DNA of 64,000 nucleotides from Hydrogenophaga sp. Root209 (GTDB lineage: Bacteria > Pseudomonadota > Gammaproteobacteria > Burkholderiales > Burkholderiaceae_C), in assembly GCF_001428625.1 (NCBI RefSeq), contig NZ_LMIE01000031.1, positions 53,273-117,272 of the forward strand, in the 5' to 3' direction. Positions 38,067 through 47,379 of the stretch are shown one piece after another. The notes under the pieces were generated by a model. It did not search any database. It had not been told where the DNA came from and was given only the letters and a program-made list of their open reading frames with translations. The translations under genes and the position numbers were made by a program. The stretch's first letter is position 1, and each line of letters begins with the position of its first letter.

Positions 38067-39836
38067 ATGAACTTTTTTCGCAATCTCTCCGTCGGCGCCC
38101 GGCTGTGGGCCGGCGTCATCGCCATCATCGTCGCCCTGTTCGTGGTCGTGGGGACCGCCGGTTCGCGATCGACCCAGCTCAACAAGACGTCTGAACAAAC
38201 GCTGGCCAAGCTGGCCGAAAAGACCACCATTGCCAGCGAGTGGGCCGCGCTGACGGAACTCGCGGTCACCCGCACCCAGGCCGCCGTGGTCAGCAGCGAC
38301 CCCGCCGTGGCCGAGATGTACAAGGACCTGGTCCCCGCCGCCATCGCCAACATCAACGAACTTCAAAAGAAGCTGCAGACGATGGAGTTGAACGACGCAG
38401 AAAAAGCGCAACTGGAGAAGATCGCCGAACTGCGCAAGAGCGTTCTGGCCTCGCACGCCAAGGCCAACGAGATGAAGAAGGCCGGTGATGCCGCCGGTGC
38501 CGCCGAGGAGATCCGGGCCCGCTTCAACCCCGCGGTGACGCCCTATGTGGGCGGCTTGCGCGACTTCACGCGCATGCAATCCGACATCCGCGCCAAAGCC
38601 CAGCAGAGTTTCGACGAACAGCGCGCCACCAGCCTGACGATTGCAACCTTCCAGGTCGTGGCCCTGATCGCCGGCATCGTCGCGGGCGCGTTCTTCCTGA
38701 TCCGCAACATCCGCAACCCGCTGCGCGAGGCGATGGCGTTTGCCGAACAGATCGCCGGTGGTGACCTCACGGCCACCATCCACAACGACCGCAAGGACGA
38801 GTTCGGCGCCATGATCGCGTCGCTCGTCACCATGCGCGAGCGTCTGGTGAACGTGGTCGCGGACGTGAAGCGCGGCACCGACAACATCACCGTGGCCGCC
38901 AAGGAAATCGCCACCGGCAACCACGACCTCTCGGCGCGCACCGAGCAGACCGCCTCCAACCTGCAACAGACCGCTGCCAGCATGGAACAGATGTCCGGCG
39001 CGATCCGCCAGTCGGCCGACTCGGCGCGCGTGGCCAACCAGCTGGCCGATGTGGCCGGTCAAAGCGCCCAGAAGGGTGGCGACGTGGTCAGCCAGGTGAT
39101 CTCCACCATGGAAGAGATCAACCAGTCCTCACGCAAGATCAACGACATCATCGGCGTGATCGACGGCATCGCCTTCCAGACCAACATCCTGGCACTCAAC
39201 GCCGCGGTGGAAGCCGCGCGCGCCGGCGAGCAAGGCCGCGGTTTCGCGGTGGTGGCCGCCGAGGTGCGCAACCTGGCCCAGCGCAGCGCGCAGGCAGCCA
39301 AGGAAATCAAGGTCTTGATCGGCACCAGCGTGGACAAGGTCACCGCGGGCACCGAGCTGGTCAACCAGGCCGGCAAGACCATGGGCGAGATCGTCGAGAA
39401 CGTGGTGCGCGTGCGCGACATGATCGGCGAGATCGCCAGCGCCTCGGGCGAACAGGCCGACGGCGTGAACCAGATCAACTCGGCCGTGGCCAACCTGGAC
39501 CAGCTGACCCAGCAGAACGCCGCCCTGGTCGAAGAAAGCGCCGCGGCCGCCTCCAGCATGAACGAGCAGGCCGACCGCCTGGCCGAGGTGGTGCGCGTGT
39601 TCCGCGTGGATGCGCAAGCCACCTCGCACAGCACGATCGCCCAGATTCGATCGACCGACCTGCACAAGCCCGGCAACACCACCGTGCGCAGCGCCCCCGT
39701 GGCCAAGCCGGCAACGGCCAAGCCCGTGTCGAGCGCCGCGAAAGCCGCATCCGCTGCGCCCGTGAAGCCAGCGCCCAAGCCGGTGGCCAAAGTCACCGAG
39801 AAGGCCGGCGCGTCGGACGAGTGGGAATCCTTCTAA
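38067..39836 (+). CDS. Methyl-accepting chemotaxis protein
   Basis: A 589-residue chemoreceptor: TM1 at about 12-31, a periplasmic four-helix-bundle ligand domain (about 32-189), TM2 near 190-212, a HAMP domain (IRNPLREAMAFAEQIAGGDL), and a signalling domain whose tip reads GIAFQTNILALNAAVEAARA. The tail is Pro/Ala/Lys-rich and ends DEWESF, a match to the xWxxF pentapeptide that tethers CheR and CheB. Ligand unknown. Cotranscribed with cheW. Confidence 0.95.
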   Translation: MNFFRNLSVGARLWAGVIAIIVALFVVVGTAGSRSTQLNKTSEQTLAKLAEKTTIASEWAALTELAVTRTQAAVVSSDPAVAEMYKDLVPAAIANINELQKKLQTMELNDAEKAQLEKIAELRKSVLASHAKANEMKKAGDAAGAAEEIRARFNPAVTPYVGGLRDFTRMQSDIRAKAQQSFDEQRATSLTIATFQVVALIAGIVAGAFFLIRNIRNPLREAMAFAEQIAGGDLTATIHNDRKDEFGAMIASLVTMRERLVNVVADVKRGTDNITVAAKEIATGNHDLSARTEQTASNLQQTAASMEQMSGAIRQSADSARVANQLADVAGQSAQKGGDVVSQVISTMEEINQSSRKINDIIGVIDGIAFQTNILALNAAVEAARAGEQGRGFAVVAAEVRNLAQRSAQAAKEIKVLIGTSVDKVTAGTELVNQAGKTMGEIVENVVRVRDMIGEIASASGEQADGVNQINSAVANLDQLTQQNAALVEESAAAASSMNEQADRLAEVVRVFRVDAQATSHSTIAQIRSTDLHKPGNTTVRSAPVAKPATAKPVSSAAKAASAAPVKPAPKPVAKVTEKAGASDEWESF

Positions 39837-39878
39837 GGCCAGCGCCCCGCCTGCGGGTTGCCGTCGCAAAATAGCGCG

Positions 39879-40346
<468 letters not shown>

Positions 40347-40434
40347 CGCGACCGCGCCAGGCGCCAAGGTATTGCGCTCGCTCAATGCGCCAGCTGGGCA
40401 GGAAACAAAGTGTCCAGGAGGTCGTCCGGCAAGG

Positions 40435-41823
40435 TCAGTGCGGTGAGACGATCACGCGCTGCAGCTTGCCGCTGCGGCCACACCGTGCCTTCACCCCACT
40501 GCGGCACTGGATGTGCACGCCTTGGGCACCCTGCTCCCACAGGAAGTCCCCCAACTGCTGGCGAGCCGCGTCGAGCGTGTGTTGCGCCTGTCTGCCGTGC
40601 ATGCCTGTGGTGAGCAGCAACTCGCCTGGCCCGTTCTGCACGAGCTGAAAGTCGAACAGGCCCGCATCCTCCAGCACGGTGCTCACCGCCAGCGGCACCA
40701 CGTCCACGCGGGCGCGTCCCCGTCCGCCGCGCAGTTGCAGTGTGTCGTCGTCGCGGCCGCATACGGTGATGACGGGCAGGTGCGAACCGCAGACGCAGGG
40801 GCTGGACTGCAAGCTCACGCGATCCCCCAGGTCGTAGCGGATCAGCGGCTGGACATGGTTGGCCAGGTTGGTCAGCAAGGTGGTGCTGCCGGCGTGCCCG
40901 TCCGGCACGGGACGGCCTTGCGCGTCCACGGCTTCCAGGATCGCCCAGTCGCTGTTGAGGTGCAACACCCCATGGCGGCATTCGAAAGCCAGCGACAGAA
41001 ATTCCGAAGCGCCGTAGCTCTGGCTGACGGGACACGAGAAGCTGTCTTGAACGAATGCGCGCTGGACCGACGACATCCCTTCACCGCCGGTCCATATCTC
41101 GCGCAGGTCCACCTGCAAGCGGCCCGCGAGGTGTTCCTGCGCCAACAGCACGGCGGCGCTGGGGTAGGTCGCCAGCACGGTCGGCTGGAACGCCTCCAGT
41201 TCGGCGCCCAGCGCCTCCAGGGGTTGCAGAAACGACAGGCTGCGCAGTCGGGCCGAAAGTCCCGGCTGCAGCTGCCTCAGGCGTTCGACCGACACGTTGC
41301 TCGCGAAGTGCCCACCGGTGGCCCCGACAAAGGCGATGCGCTCGGTCAGTCCCCAGGGGTCCAGCCAGCGCTGCAGAGGACGCAGCACCGGACGGCGCAG
41401 CGCCTCAAGTGCGTCGTACACACCCATGGCCCGCGCATCCTGCACAAAGATGGCAGGCTCGCCGGAACTCCCCGAGCTCTCCCAGACGATGTACCGGTCG
41501 AGACAGGCTCGGGCGATGTTCCCGGGGTCGGCGACGAAACGGCGCAGGTGGTCGAGGGAGAGGGCCGGGTCCGCGACCCAGTCGGAGAAATGGCGCATCA
41601 GCTCCGACTTGCGTGCGATGGGCAGTTCTTCCAGCCGTGTGTGCGCCGGGTCGCGCCCGGCCAACAGGCGACGGTAGCGTGGCGAGCCTTGGGCCGCCGC
41701 TTCGAACAGGGCCGCCAGTCGCCGCGCGCGCAGCGCAGCAAGCACCTCGGGCGAGGCGATTGAGGCCATGCCCAACTCTGCAGCGACCAGACCGGTGTGC
41801 CAGGGATCGAACGGCGTCGACAT
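40435..41823 (-). CDS. PaaK/CapK-like adenylate-forming protein
   Basis: A 462-residue member of the phenylacetate-CoA ligase-like group used in coenzyme F390 synthetase and capsule (CapK) proteins. Marks are the adenylation motif IVWESSGSSGEPAIFVQD near 112, SYGASEFLSL near 285, and PLIRYDLGDRV near 360. The substrate is unknown. The start at 41823 (MSTPFDPWHTGL) has GGAG upstream. The C-terminus ends GRSGKLQRVIVSPH; an alternative reading frame over the last bases would instead run to 40382 (see findings). Confidence 0.8.
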   Translation of the reverse strand: MSTPFDPWHTGLVAAELGMASIASPEVLAALRARRLAALFEAAAQGSPRYRRLLAGRDPAHTRLEELPIARKSELMRHFSDWVADPALSLDHLRRFVADPGNIARACLDRYIVWESSGSSGEPAIFVQDARAMGVYDALEALRRPVLRPLQRWLDPWGLTERIAFVGATGGHFASNVSVERLRQLQPGLSARLRSLSFLQPLEALGAELEAFQPTVLATYPSAAVLLAQEHLAGRLQVDLREIWTGGEGMSSVQRAFVQDSFSCPVSQSYGASEFLSLAFECRHGVLHLNSDWAILEAVDAQGRPVPDGHAGSTTLLTNLANHVQPLIRYDLGDRVSLQSSPCVCGSHLPVITVCGRDDDTLQLRGGRGRARVDVVPLAVSTVLEDAGLFDFQLVQNGPGELLLTTGMHGRQAQHTLDAARQQLGDFLWEQGAQGVHIQCRSGVKARCGRSGKLQRVIVSPH

Positions 41824-41976
41824 CGGGGGAGACTCTCCTTTCAGTGACCCATGACGAGAAGATCGGCATCCAGATCCGCAGGCATGGACAGCCCTCCCAG
41901 GATGGGAACTGAGGTGAACACAACTTACGCCGCACAACGCCCTGGCGCATTGCGCTGGATCAAGTCGCTCCATCCC

Positions 41977-44900
41977 TCAATGAAAATCCCGGCTCACCGT
42001 CGACAGCCCGCGCAGCAGCGGCGTGAGGTCTTCGAGGTGGCCGGCGATCAGGTTTTTCGCTTCGCCGTCGCGCTGCCACACGCCGTGCACCGCCAGCAGG
42101 CGTGATTGCGTGAGCACCGTGCGCTGGCGCTCGCGCAGGTGTTTCCACACGATCACCTGCACCACGCCGGTCTCGTCCTCCAGGCTCACGAACACCACGC
42201 CCGAGGCGGTCTCGGGTTGCTGGCGCAGGGTGACGATGCCGCAGTGGCGCACCAGCCTTCCGTTGGGCGCGTCCCGGAGTTCTTCGGCACTCATGAGCCT
42301 TCGTTTCGTGAGCTCGGGCCGCAGCAGCGCCAACGGGTGGCGGCGCAAGGTGAGGCCCAGGCTGCCGTAGTCCCACACGACGGCCTCGCCCTCACTGGCC
42401 TCGGGCAAATGCAGCGGGGCTTCGTCGACCGGGGCGTCCTTCATCAGCTCAGGGGCGGTCCTGAGCGCGGCGGCGTCCCACACCTGCTGGCGGCGGTGGC
42501 CGCTCAGGCCCATGAGCGCGTCGGCGGCGGCGAGCAGTTTCATCTGGGGTTGGTCGAGGTTGGCGCGGCGGGCGAGGTCTTGGGTGGTGGTGAAGGGTTT
42601 GCTGGCGCGGGCGATGGTGATGCGGTCGGCAGACTCGGCTTTGAGGCCTGAGACCAGGCGCAGGCCCAGGCGGACGGCGGGCTGGGCTTCGACAGGCTCA
42701 GCCCGAACGGATATGGGCTCAGGCCGAGCAACAGATAACCGTTCGAGCGTGCAGTCCCAGTCGCTGCGCACCACATCCACCGGCCGCACCTCGACACCAT
42801 GGCGCTTGGCGTCCTGCACCAGTTGGCTGGGTGTGTAGAAGCCCAGCGGCTGGCTGTTGAGCATGGCCACCAGGAACTCGGCCGGGTGGTGGCGCTTGAT
42901 CCAGCAGCTCACGTAGACCAGCAGCGCAAAACTCGCCGCGTGGCTTTCGGGAAAGCCGTAGCTGGAGAAGCCCTTGATCTGTTCAAACACGCTTTGCGCG
43001 AATTCGGGTTCGTAGCCGCGCGCGGTCATGCCGTCGACCAGGCGCCGTTCGTACTTGTGCAGATTGCCGTTGCGCTTCCACGCGGCCATGGCGCGGCGCA
43101 GGTCATCGGCCTCGCCGGGTGTGAAGCCCGCGGCCAGCACGGCGATCTGCATGCACTGCTCCTGGAAGATCGGCACGCCCAGCGTGCGGCCCAGGGCCTC
43201 CTTCAGATCCTGCCCGCCGCGCGGGCCGGGGTAGTTCACCGGCACCAGACCGCGCCGCCGGTCCAGGTAGGGATGCACCGCACCGCCCTGGATGGGGCCG
43301 GGGCGCACCAGCGCGACCTCGATCACCAGGTCGTAGTAGCTGCGGGGCTTCAGGCGCGGCAGCATGCTCATCTGCGCGCGGCTCTCGATCTGGAACACGC
43401 CCACGGTGTCGGCCGCGCAGATCATGTCGTAGGTGGCCTCGTCCTGGGGCGGGATGTCCGGCATCTCGATCACCCGCCCTTCTTTGGCACCGATGAGGGC
43501 CAGCGCCTTGCGGATGGCGGTGAGCATGCCCAGGGCGAGCACATCCACCTTGAGCAGACCCAGGGCGTCGAGGTCGTCCTTGTCCCACTCGATCACGGTG
43601 CGGTCTTTCATGCTGGCGTTCTCGATCGGCACCAGGCGCGAGAGCGGCAATTGGGTGAGCACGAAGCCGCCGGTGTGCTGCGAGAGGTGGCGCGGAAAGC
43701 CCATGAGCTGCGCGGTGAGTTGCAGCAGCTGGCGCACCGCCAGGTCGTCGGGGTCGAGCCCGGCCTCCAGCAGCCGCTCGGTCTCGATCGCGCGCCCGTC
43801 CCACCAGCGCGTGCTCTTGGCCAGCACTTCGAGCGCGCCGTCGGCAAAACCCAAGGCCTTGCCCACGTCGCGCAGCGCGCTGCGCGGGCGGTAGCTGATC
43901 ACGGTGGCGGTGAGCGCGGCGCGTTCGCGGCCGTACTTGTTGTAGAGGTACTGAATGACCTCCTCGCGCCGCTCGTGTTCAAAGTCGACATCGATGTCGG
44001 GTGGCTCGTTGCGCTCGCGCGAGATGAAGCGCTCGAACAGCAGGCTGGTGCGCTCCGGGTCCACCGAGGTGATGCCCAGGCAGTAACACACCACGCTGTT
44101 GGCCGCCGAGCCCCGGCCCTGGCACAGGATGTCCTGCGAGCGCGCGAAGCTCACGATGTCATTGACCGTCAGGAAGTAGTGCTCGTACCGCATGTCGGCG
44201 ATGAGCTGGAGCTCGTGCTCGATCTGCTTCGCAAACCGCGGTGGTGTGCCCTGCGGCCAGCGCCAGGCCGCGCCCGCCCAGGCCAGGCGGTGCAGGTAAG
44301 AAGACGGTGTCTCGCCCTCGGGCACCACCTCGCTGGGGTACTGGTAGCGCAGCTCGTCGAGCGAGAAGGCGCAGCGCGCCGCCACCGCGAGCGTCTGGGC
44401 CAGCAGCTCGGGCGGGTAGCACTGGCCCAGCGTCAGGCGCGAACGCAGGTGCTGCTCGGCATTGGGCTCCAGCGCCAGCCCGCAGGCGCTCAGCGGCTGG
44501 CCGATGCGCGTGGCGGTGAGCACGTCCTGCAGCGGTTTGCGCGAGCGCACATGCATGTGCACGTCGCCCACGGCCACCAGCGGCACGGCGGTGAGCGTGC
44601 TGCTCTGGCGCAATTTGTGCAGCAGCATCTCGTCGTCGAGCCGGCGCAGCTGCGTCACACCCAGCCAGCAGCGGCCCATGAAATGCTGCAGCAGCCAGCG
44701 CGCTGTCGCGTCCATCGGGTCCTGGTCGCACGCGCGATCGGGCACGGCGATCACCACGCAGTCGGCCAGCGCTTCGGCGCGGATGGCATTCAATGCCAGG
44801 CGGTACGTGCCCTTGGGAGCCGTGCGGCGCAGCTGCGTGATGAACTCGCACAGGTTGCCGTAGCCGTTGAGGTTGCAGGCCAGCACGATGAGCGTGAAGG

Positions 44901-45147
44901 GCACGAGCGGCGCGCTGCATTGCACCCGGAACTGGCTGCCCACCAGCAACTTGAGCTGGTGTTTTTTGGCGGCCACGTGGGCCCGCACCACACCGGCCAG
45001 GGAACACTCGTCCACCAGCGCCAGCGCGCTGTAGCCCAGGGCCTTGGCGCGCTCCACCAGTTCTTCGGCGTGGCTGGCGCCGCGCAGGAAGGTGAAGTTG
45101 GAGATGCAGCGCAGCTCGGCGTAGTCGGGCAGGAGGGTGGTTTTCAT
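41977..45147 (-). CDS. dnaE2: Error-prone DNA polymerase DnaE2 (ImuC)
   Basis: A 1056-residue C-family polymerase used in SOS-induced translesion synthesis. The N-terminal PHP domain begins CISNFTFLRGASHAEELVERA; the catalytic aspartates are in EPPDIDVDFEHERREEVIQY; helix-hairpin-helix and OB domains follow (SGVVFVSLEDETGVVQVIVW). The start is at 45147, overlapping the imuB stop region (TGACATG). Around residues 812-822 a short extra segment (SVRAEPVEAQ) encoded by a dispersed-repeat-like sequence is inserted in frame. Third gene of the LexA-controlled operon. Confidence 0.96.
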   Translation of the reverse strand: MKTTLLPDYAELRCISNFTFLRGASHAEELVERAKALGYSALALVDECSLAGVVRAHVAAKKHQLKLLVGSQFRVQCSAPLVPFTLIVLACNLNGYGNLCEFITQLRRTAPKGTYRLALNAIRAEALADCVVIAVPDRACDQDPMDATARWLLQHFMGRCWLGVTQLRRLDDEMLLHKLRQSSTLTAVPLVAVGDVHMHVRSRKPLQDVLTATRIGQPLSACGLALEPNAEQHLRSRLTLGQCYPPELLAQTLAVAARCAFSLDELRYQYPSEVVPEGETPSSYLHRLAWAGAAWRWPQGTPPRFAKQIEHELQLIADMRYEHYFLTVNDIVSFARSQDILCQGRGSAANSVVCYCLGITSVDPERTSLLFERFISRERNEPPDIDVDFEHERREEVIQYLYNKYGRERAALTATVISYRPRSALRDVGKALGFADGALEVLAKSTRWWDGRAIETERLLEAGLDPDDLAVRQLLQLTAQLMGFPRHLSQHTGGFVLTQLPLSRLVPIENASMKDRTVIEWDKDDLDALGLLKVDVLALGMLTAIRKALALIGAKEGRVIEMPDIPPQDEATYDMICAADTVGVFQIESRAQMSMLPRLKPRSYYDLVIEVALVRPGPIQGGAVHPYLDRRRGLVPVNYPGPRGGQDLKEALGRTLGVPIFQEQCMQIAVLAAGFTPGEADDLRRAMAAWKRNGNLHKYERRLVDGMTARGYEPEFAQSVFEQIKGFSSYGFPESHAASFALLVYVSCWIKRHHPAEFLVAMLNSQPLGFYTPSQLVQDAKRHGVEVRPVDVVRSDWDCTLERLSVARPEPISVRAEPVEAQPAVRLGLRLVSGLKAESADRITIARASKPFTTTQDLARRANLDQPQMKLLAAADALMGLSGHRRQQVWDAAALRTAPELMKDAPVDEAPLHLPEASEGEAVVWDYGSLGLTLRRHPLALLRPELTKRRLMSAEELRDAPNGRLVRHCGIVTLRQQPETASGVVFVSLEDETGVVQVIVWKHLRERQRTVLTQSRLLAVHGVWQRDGEAKNLIAGHLEDLTPLLRGLSTVSRDFH
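42685..42710 (-). repeat. Dispersed-repeat-like sequence captured within dnaE2
   Basis: The plus strand reads GGCTTCGACAGGCTCAGCCC followed by GAACGG, which translates on the two strands as the tell-tale RAEPVEA and PFGLSLSKP strings of a repeat common between genes in betaproteobacteria. Here it is in frame inside the polymerase gene, between the DWDCTLE and PAVRLGLR stretches of the family. Recognition of the repeat is from memory, not a search. Confidence 0.7.
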
Positions 45148-45148
45148 G

Positions 45149-46450
45149 TCATGCAAAGTGCCCGTGCAGGTACCACGCGGGCGCCTCATCCAGCCGCGTC
45201 TGGAAGATCCACAACACGCCCGCCTTCGCTGACAGCGCCACCCAGTAATCGCGCACCACGTTGCGCGTGGCACCCGCGCCATCAACCCGGTCCCACCAGC
45301 CACCCTCCACCCGCTGCGGGCCGGCGAGCAGTTGCAGCTCGCCCTGGTACATCGGCCGGTTGCCGCGCACCAGCAGCTTCAGCGGCTCGGGCAGCACGAA
45401 GGTGGGTTGCGGCAGGCCGATGTCGGGCGCCGGCTTGCGCGGCAACGGCTCGGGCGCGCTCTGCCAGCGGCACATCCATTCCTGGCGGTGGTCGGGCAGC
45501 ACCACCGGGCGCAACACACGCCCCGGCCCCAGGCGCGCGGCCAGGCGCTCCAGCACCAGGTGCAGCGTCTCGCCCTGGCGCACGGTGTCGGGCAAGAGCG
45601 AGGCGCTGCGTTCTAACAGCGGTTGCACGTCGGTGGCCAGCAGGTGCAGGTCGCCCACGGGCGCGAGCAGCTGCACATGGGCCAGGTGCTCGGCGAGCAG
45701 GCGGCAGAGGTGTTCGGTGTCGCGCGTGGGCTCGGCCGTGCGCACCGTGATCTCGCCGCCCTCCCCCGCATCGCGTGCGCGCATGGCGTCGTGCGCCCAG
45801 CGCAGCGTGAAGGCCGTGACGCCCGCGCGCCGCGCCGCCAGCCAGCCGCTCATGACCAGCAGCAAACGCCGCGCGCCCCACAGCAAAGCCGGCGCCTGCT
45901 CCACGCGCGCCATGAGCTCCAGCCGCTCCTCGAACCGCTCGGGCAGCGCCACCCACACATGGGCCTCGGGCTCGGCGCCGTAGGCCTGGTCCAGCGCCTG
46001 CAAAAGCTGCTTGTCAAATCGCCGACCCACACCACCACGCGGCAACGCGCGCACGTCGCCCAGCGTGCGGCAGCCGATGTGCGCCAGCGTGAGCTGATGC
46101 GGGTGCACGGCGTTCAACACGACCATGGGCAAGGCATCGAGCAGCACCGGCAGGGGTTGCTTGAAACCGTTTTCAATGCCGGCGCGCGCCAGCGCCAGCG
46201 CGGCCAGGCTGTTGGGCGCCCAGGCCACCTGCGCCACGCCCACTTCTGCGCTCTCGGCCACCACGCGGTCGCGCAGCGCGCGTTTGCCGCCAAACAGGCG
46301 CACGCTCCCCGCCACCTCCATGAGCACCGCACCGCCGGCCAGCGCCACGCGGGGCGTGAACTGCAACGCCCAGGTGGCCACGGCCCGGCGCGCCGCCTCA
46401 GTGCACGGCGCGGTGGGGGCGGTCGGGAGCAGGAGTGCTGACCACAACAT
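45149..46450 (-). CDS. imuB: ImuB, inactive Y-family polymerase-like protein
   Basis: A 433-residue DNA polymerase Y-family relative that recruits DnaE2 and ImuA to the beta clamp. It has the family layout (LFGGKRALRDRVV, IGCRTLGDVRALPRGGVGRRFDKQLLQALDQAYG) but lacks the catalytic acidic motifs of active DinB/UmuC enzymes, which is normal for ImuB. The start MLWSALLLP at 46450 lies inside the imuA gene (53-base overlap). An open frame continues upstream in the imuA shadow and was not used. Confidence 0.93.
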   Translation of the reverse strand: MLWSALLLPTAPTAPCTEAARRAVATWALQFTPRVALAGGAVLMEVAGSVRLFGGKRALRDRVVAESAEVGVAQVAWAPNSLAALALARAGIENGFKQPLPVLLDALPMVVLNAVHPHQLTLAHIGCRTLGDVRALPRGGVGRRFDKQLLQALDQAYGAEPEAHVWVALPERFEERLELMARVEQAPALLWGARRLLLVMSGWLAARRAGVTAFTLRWAHDAMRARDAGEGGEITVRTAEPTRDTEHLCRLLAEHLAHVQLLAPVGDLHLLATDVQPLLERSASLLPDTVRQGETLHLVLERLAARLGPGRVLRPVVLPDHRQEWMCRWQSAPEPLPRKPAPDIGLPQPTFVLPEPLKLLVRGNRPMYQGELQLLAGPQRVEGGWWDRVDGAGATRNVVRDYWVALSAKAGVLWIFQTRLDEAPAWYLHGHFA

Positions 46451-47246
46451 GGTCGGCCTCTCGGGACAGATCAGAGGGCAACAGGCGGCTGGGGAACCGC
46501 AGCCGCGGCGTGAGGATGGCGCGCAGGCCCCCGGGCACCGAGCCCAGGCGCAGCGTGCCTTCAAGCGGCGGGCCCTTGCGTTTGAAGATGTCCAGGTGCA
46601 GTTCCCAATCAAGCCCCACGCGGGCCTGCAGCCGCAACGGCGCGGCCGACGATTCGCGCGCCGCCGCGCTGGGCCGGCAGAGAAACACCGGGCCTTCGCA
46701 GCTGGCGGCCAGCACCTGCAGGCGGCGCACCTGCTCGGCCCGCGCCTGCGGCAGCCACACCACCAGCGCACCGCAGGCGTTGGCCTTGATCAGTTGTTCG
46801 GCCGACCACAGGCGCTCCGCGGCCGTGTCGGCCCGCACCCAGACCAGGTGGCGCTCGTCGATGCCCTCGAAGCGCAGGCCCGGCAGGTGCGGCGCCCTGG
46901 GCGGGCCCACCACCACCACCGCGCGGCCGGCGGCACACACCTGGCGCAGCGCGGGCCCGAGCAGGCGCCACTCCAGCATGCCGCTCTGCGACGCGAGGAT
47001 TTCAATGACGCCGTGGCACGGCCAGCCGCCGCCGGGCAGTTGCGCGTCCAGCGCCTCGAAGCCACTGGCCAGCACAGCCGAGACCGGGCCGCCGAGTTGA
47101 TCGCCGCGCCAGATGGCCGCGGCCACGGCCATGGGCAATTCACCGGGCACTCGCACCGGGATTGCGGGGCGTGGTGGCTTGGGCGGAGGTGAAAACATCA
47201 GCGAGGAAGACGGATCGTCCTCCTGCCAGTCAAGGGCGGGATGCAT
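46398..47246 (-). CDS. imuA: ImuA, SOS mutasome accessory protein
   Basis: A 282-residue RecA/SulA-like protein, first gene of the imuA-imuB-dnaE2 cassette. It shows LPGGGWPCHGVIEILASQSGMLEWRLLGPAL near 70 and VVVVGPPRAPHLPGLRFEGI, which recall a degenerate RecA core. ImuA binds RecA and ImuB during translesion synthesis in other bacteria. The start MHPALDWQEDD at 47246 stands 37 bases after the LexA box. Its 3' end overlaps imuB. Confidence 0.9.
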   Translation of the reverse strand: MHPALDWQEDDPSSSLMFSPPPKPPRPAIPVRVPGELPMAVAAAIWRGDQLGGPVSAVLASGFEALDAQLPGGGWPCHGVIEILASQSGMLEWRLLGPALRQVCAAGRAVVVVGPPRAPHLPGLRFEGIDERHLVWVRADTAAERLWSAEQLIKANACGALVVWLPQARAEQVRRLQVLAASCEGPVFLCRPSAAARESSAAPLRLQARVGLDWELHLDIFKRKGPPLEGTLRLGSVPGGLRAILTPRLRFPSRLLPSDLSREADHVVVSTPAPDRPHRAVH

Positions 47247-47283
47247 GGCGGGGTGTTCGGGTGGGGTTGGGAAGGCCGATAAA

Positions 47284-47303
47284 TACTGTATGTGCGTACA
47301 GTA
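47284..47303 (-). promoter_or_regulatory. LexA (SOS) box upstream of imuA
   Basis: TACTGTATGTGCGTACAGTA is a 20-base palindrome with the canonical CTGT-N8-ACAG core. On the minus strand a TTGACC hexamer (47311-47316) precedes it, so the box covers the expected -10 region of the imuA promoter. Binding by LexA would repress the whole mutasome operon until DNA damage. Confidence 0.92.
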
Positions 47304-47379
47304 TCTTAAAGGTCAAACCCTGTCCACTGGTGGAACAAACCGAACCCAACAGCGCCGCTTTTTGGGCGCCCGCCCTGCC

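Noticed and set aside
42799-45750. A 983-codon open frame on the plus strand opposite dnaE2 and imuB
   Set aside because: Antisense shadow with biased composition; the minus strand encodes the complete catalytic polymerase.
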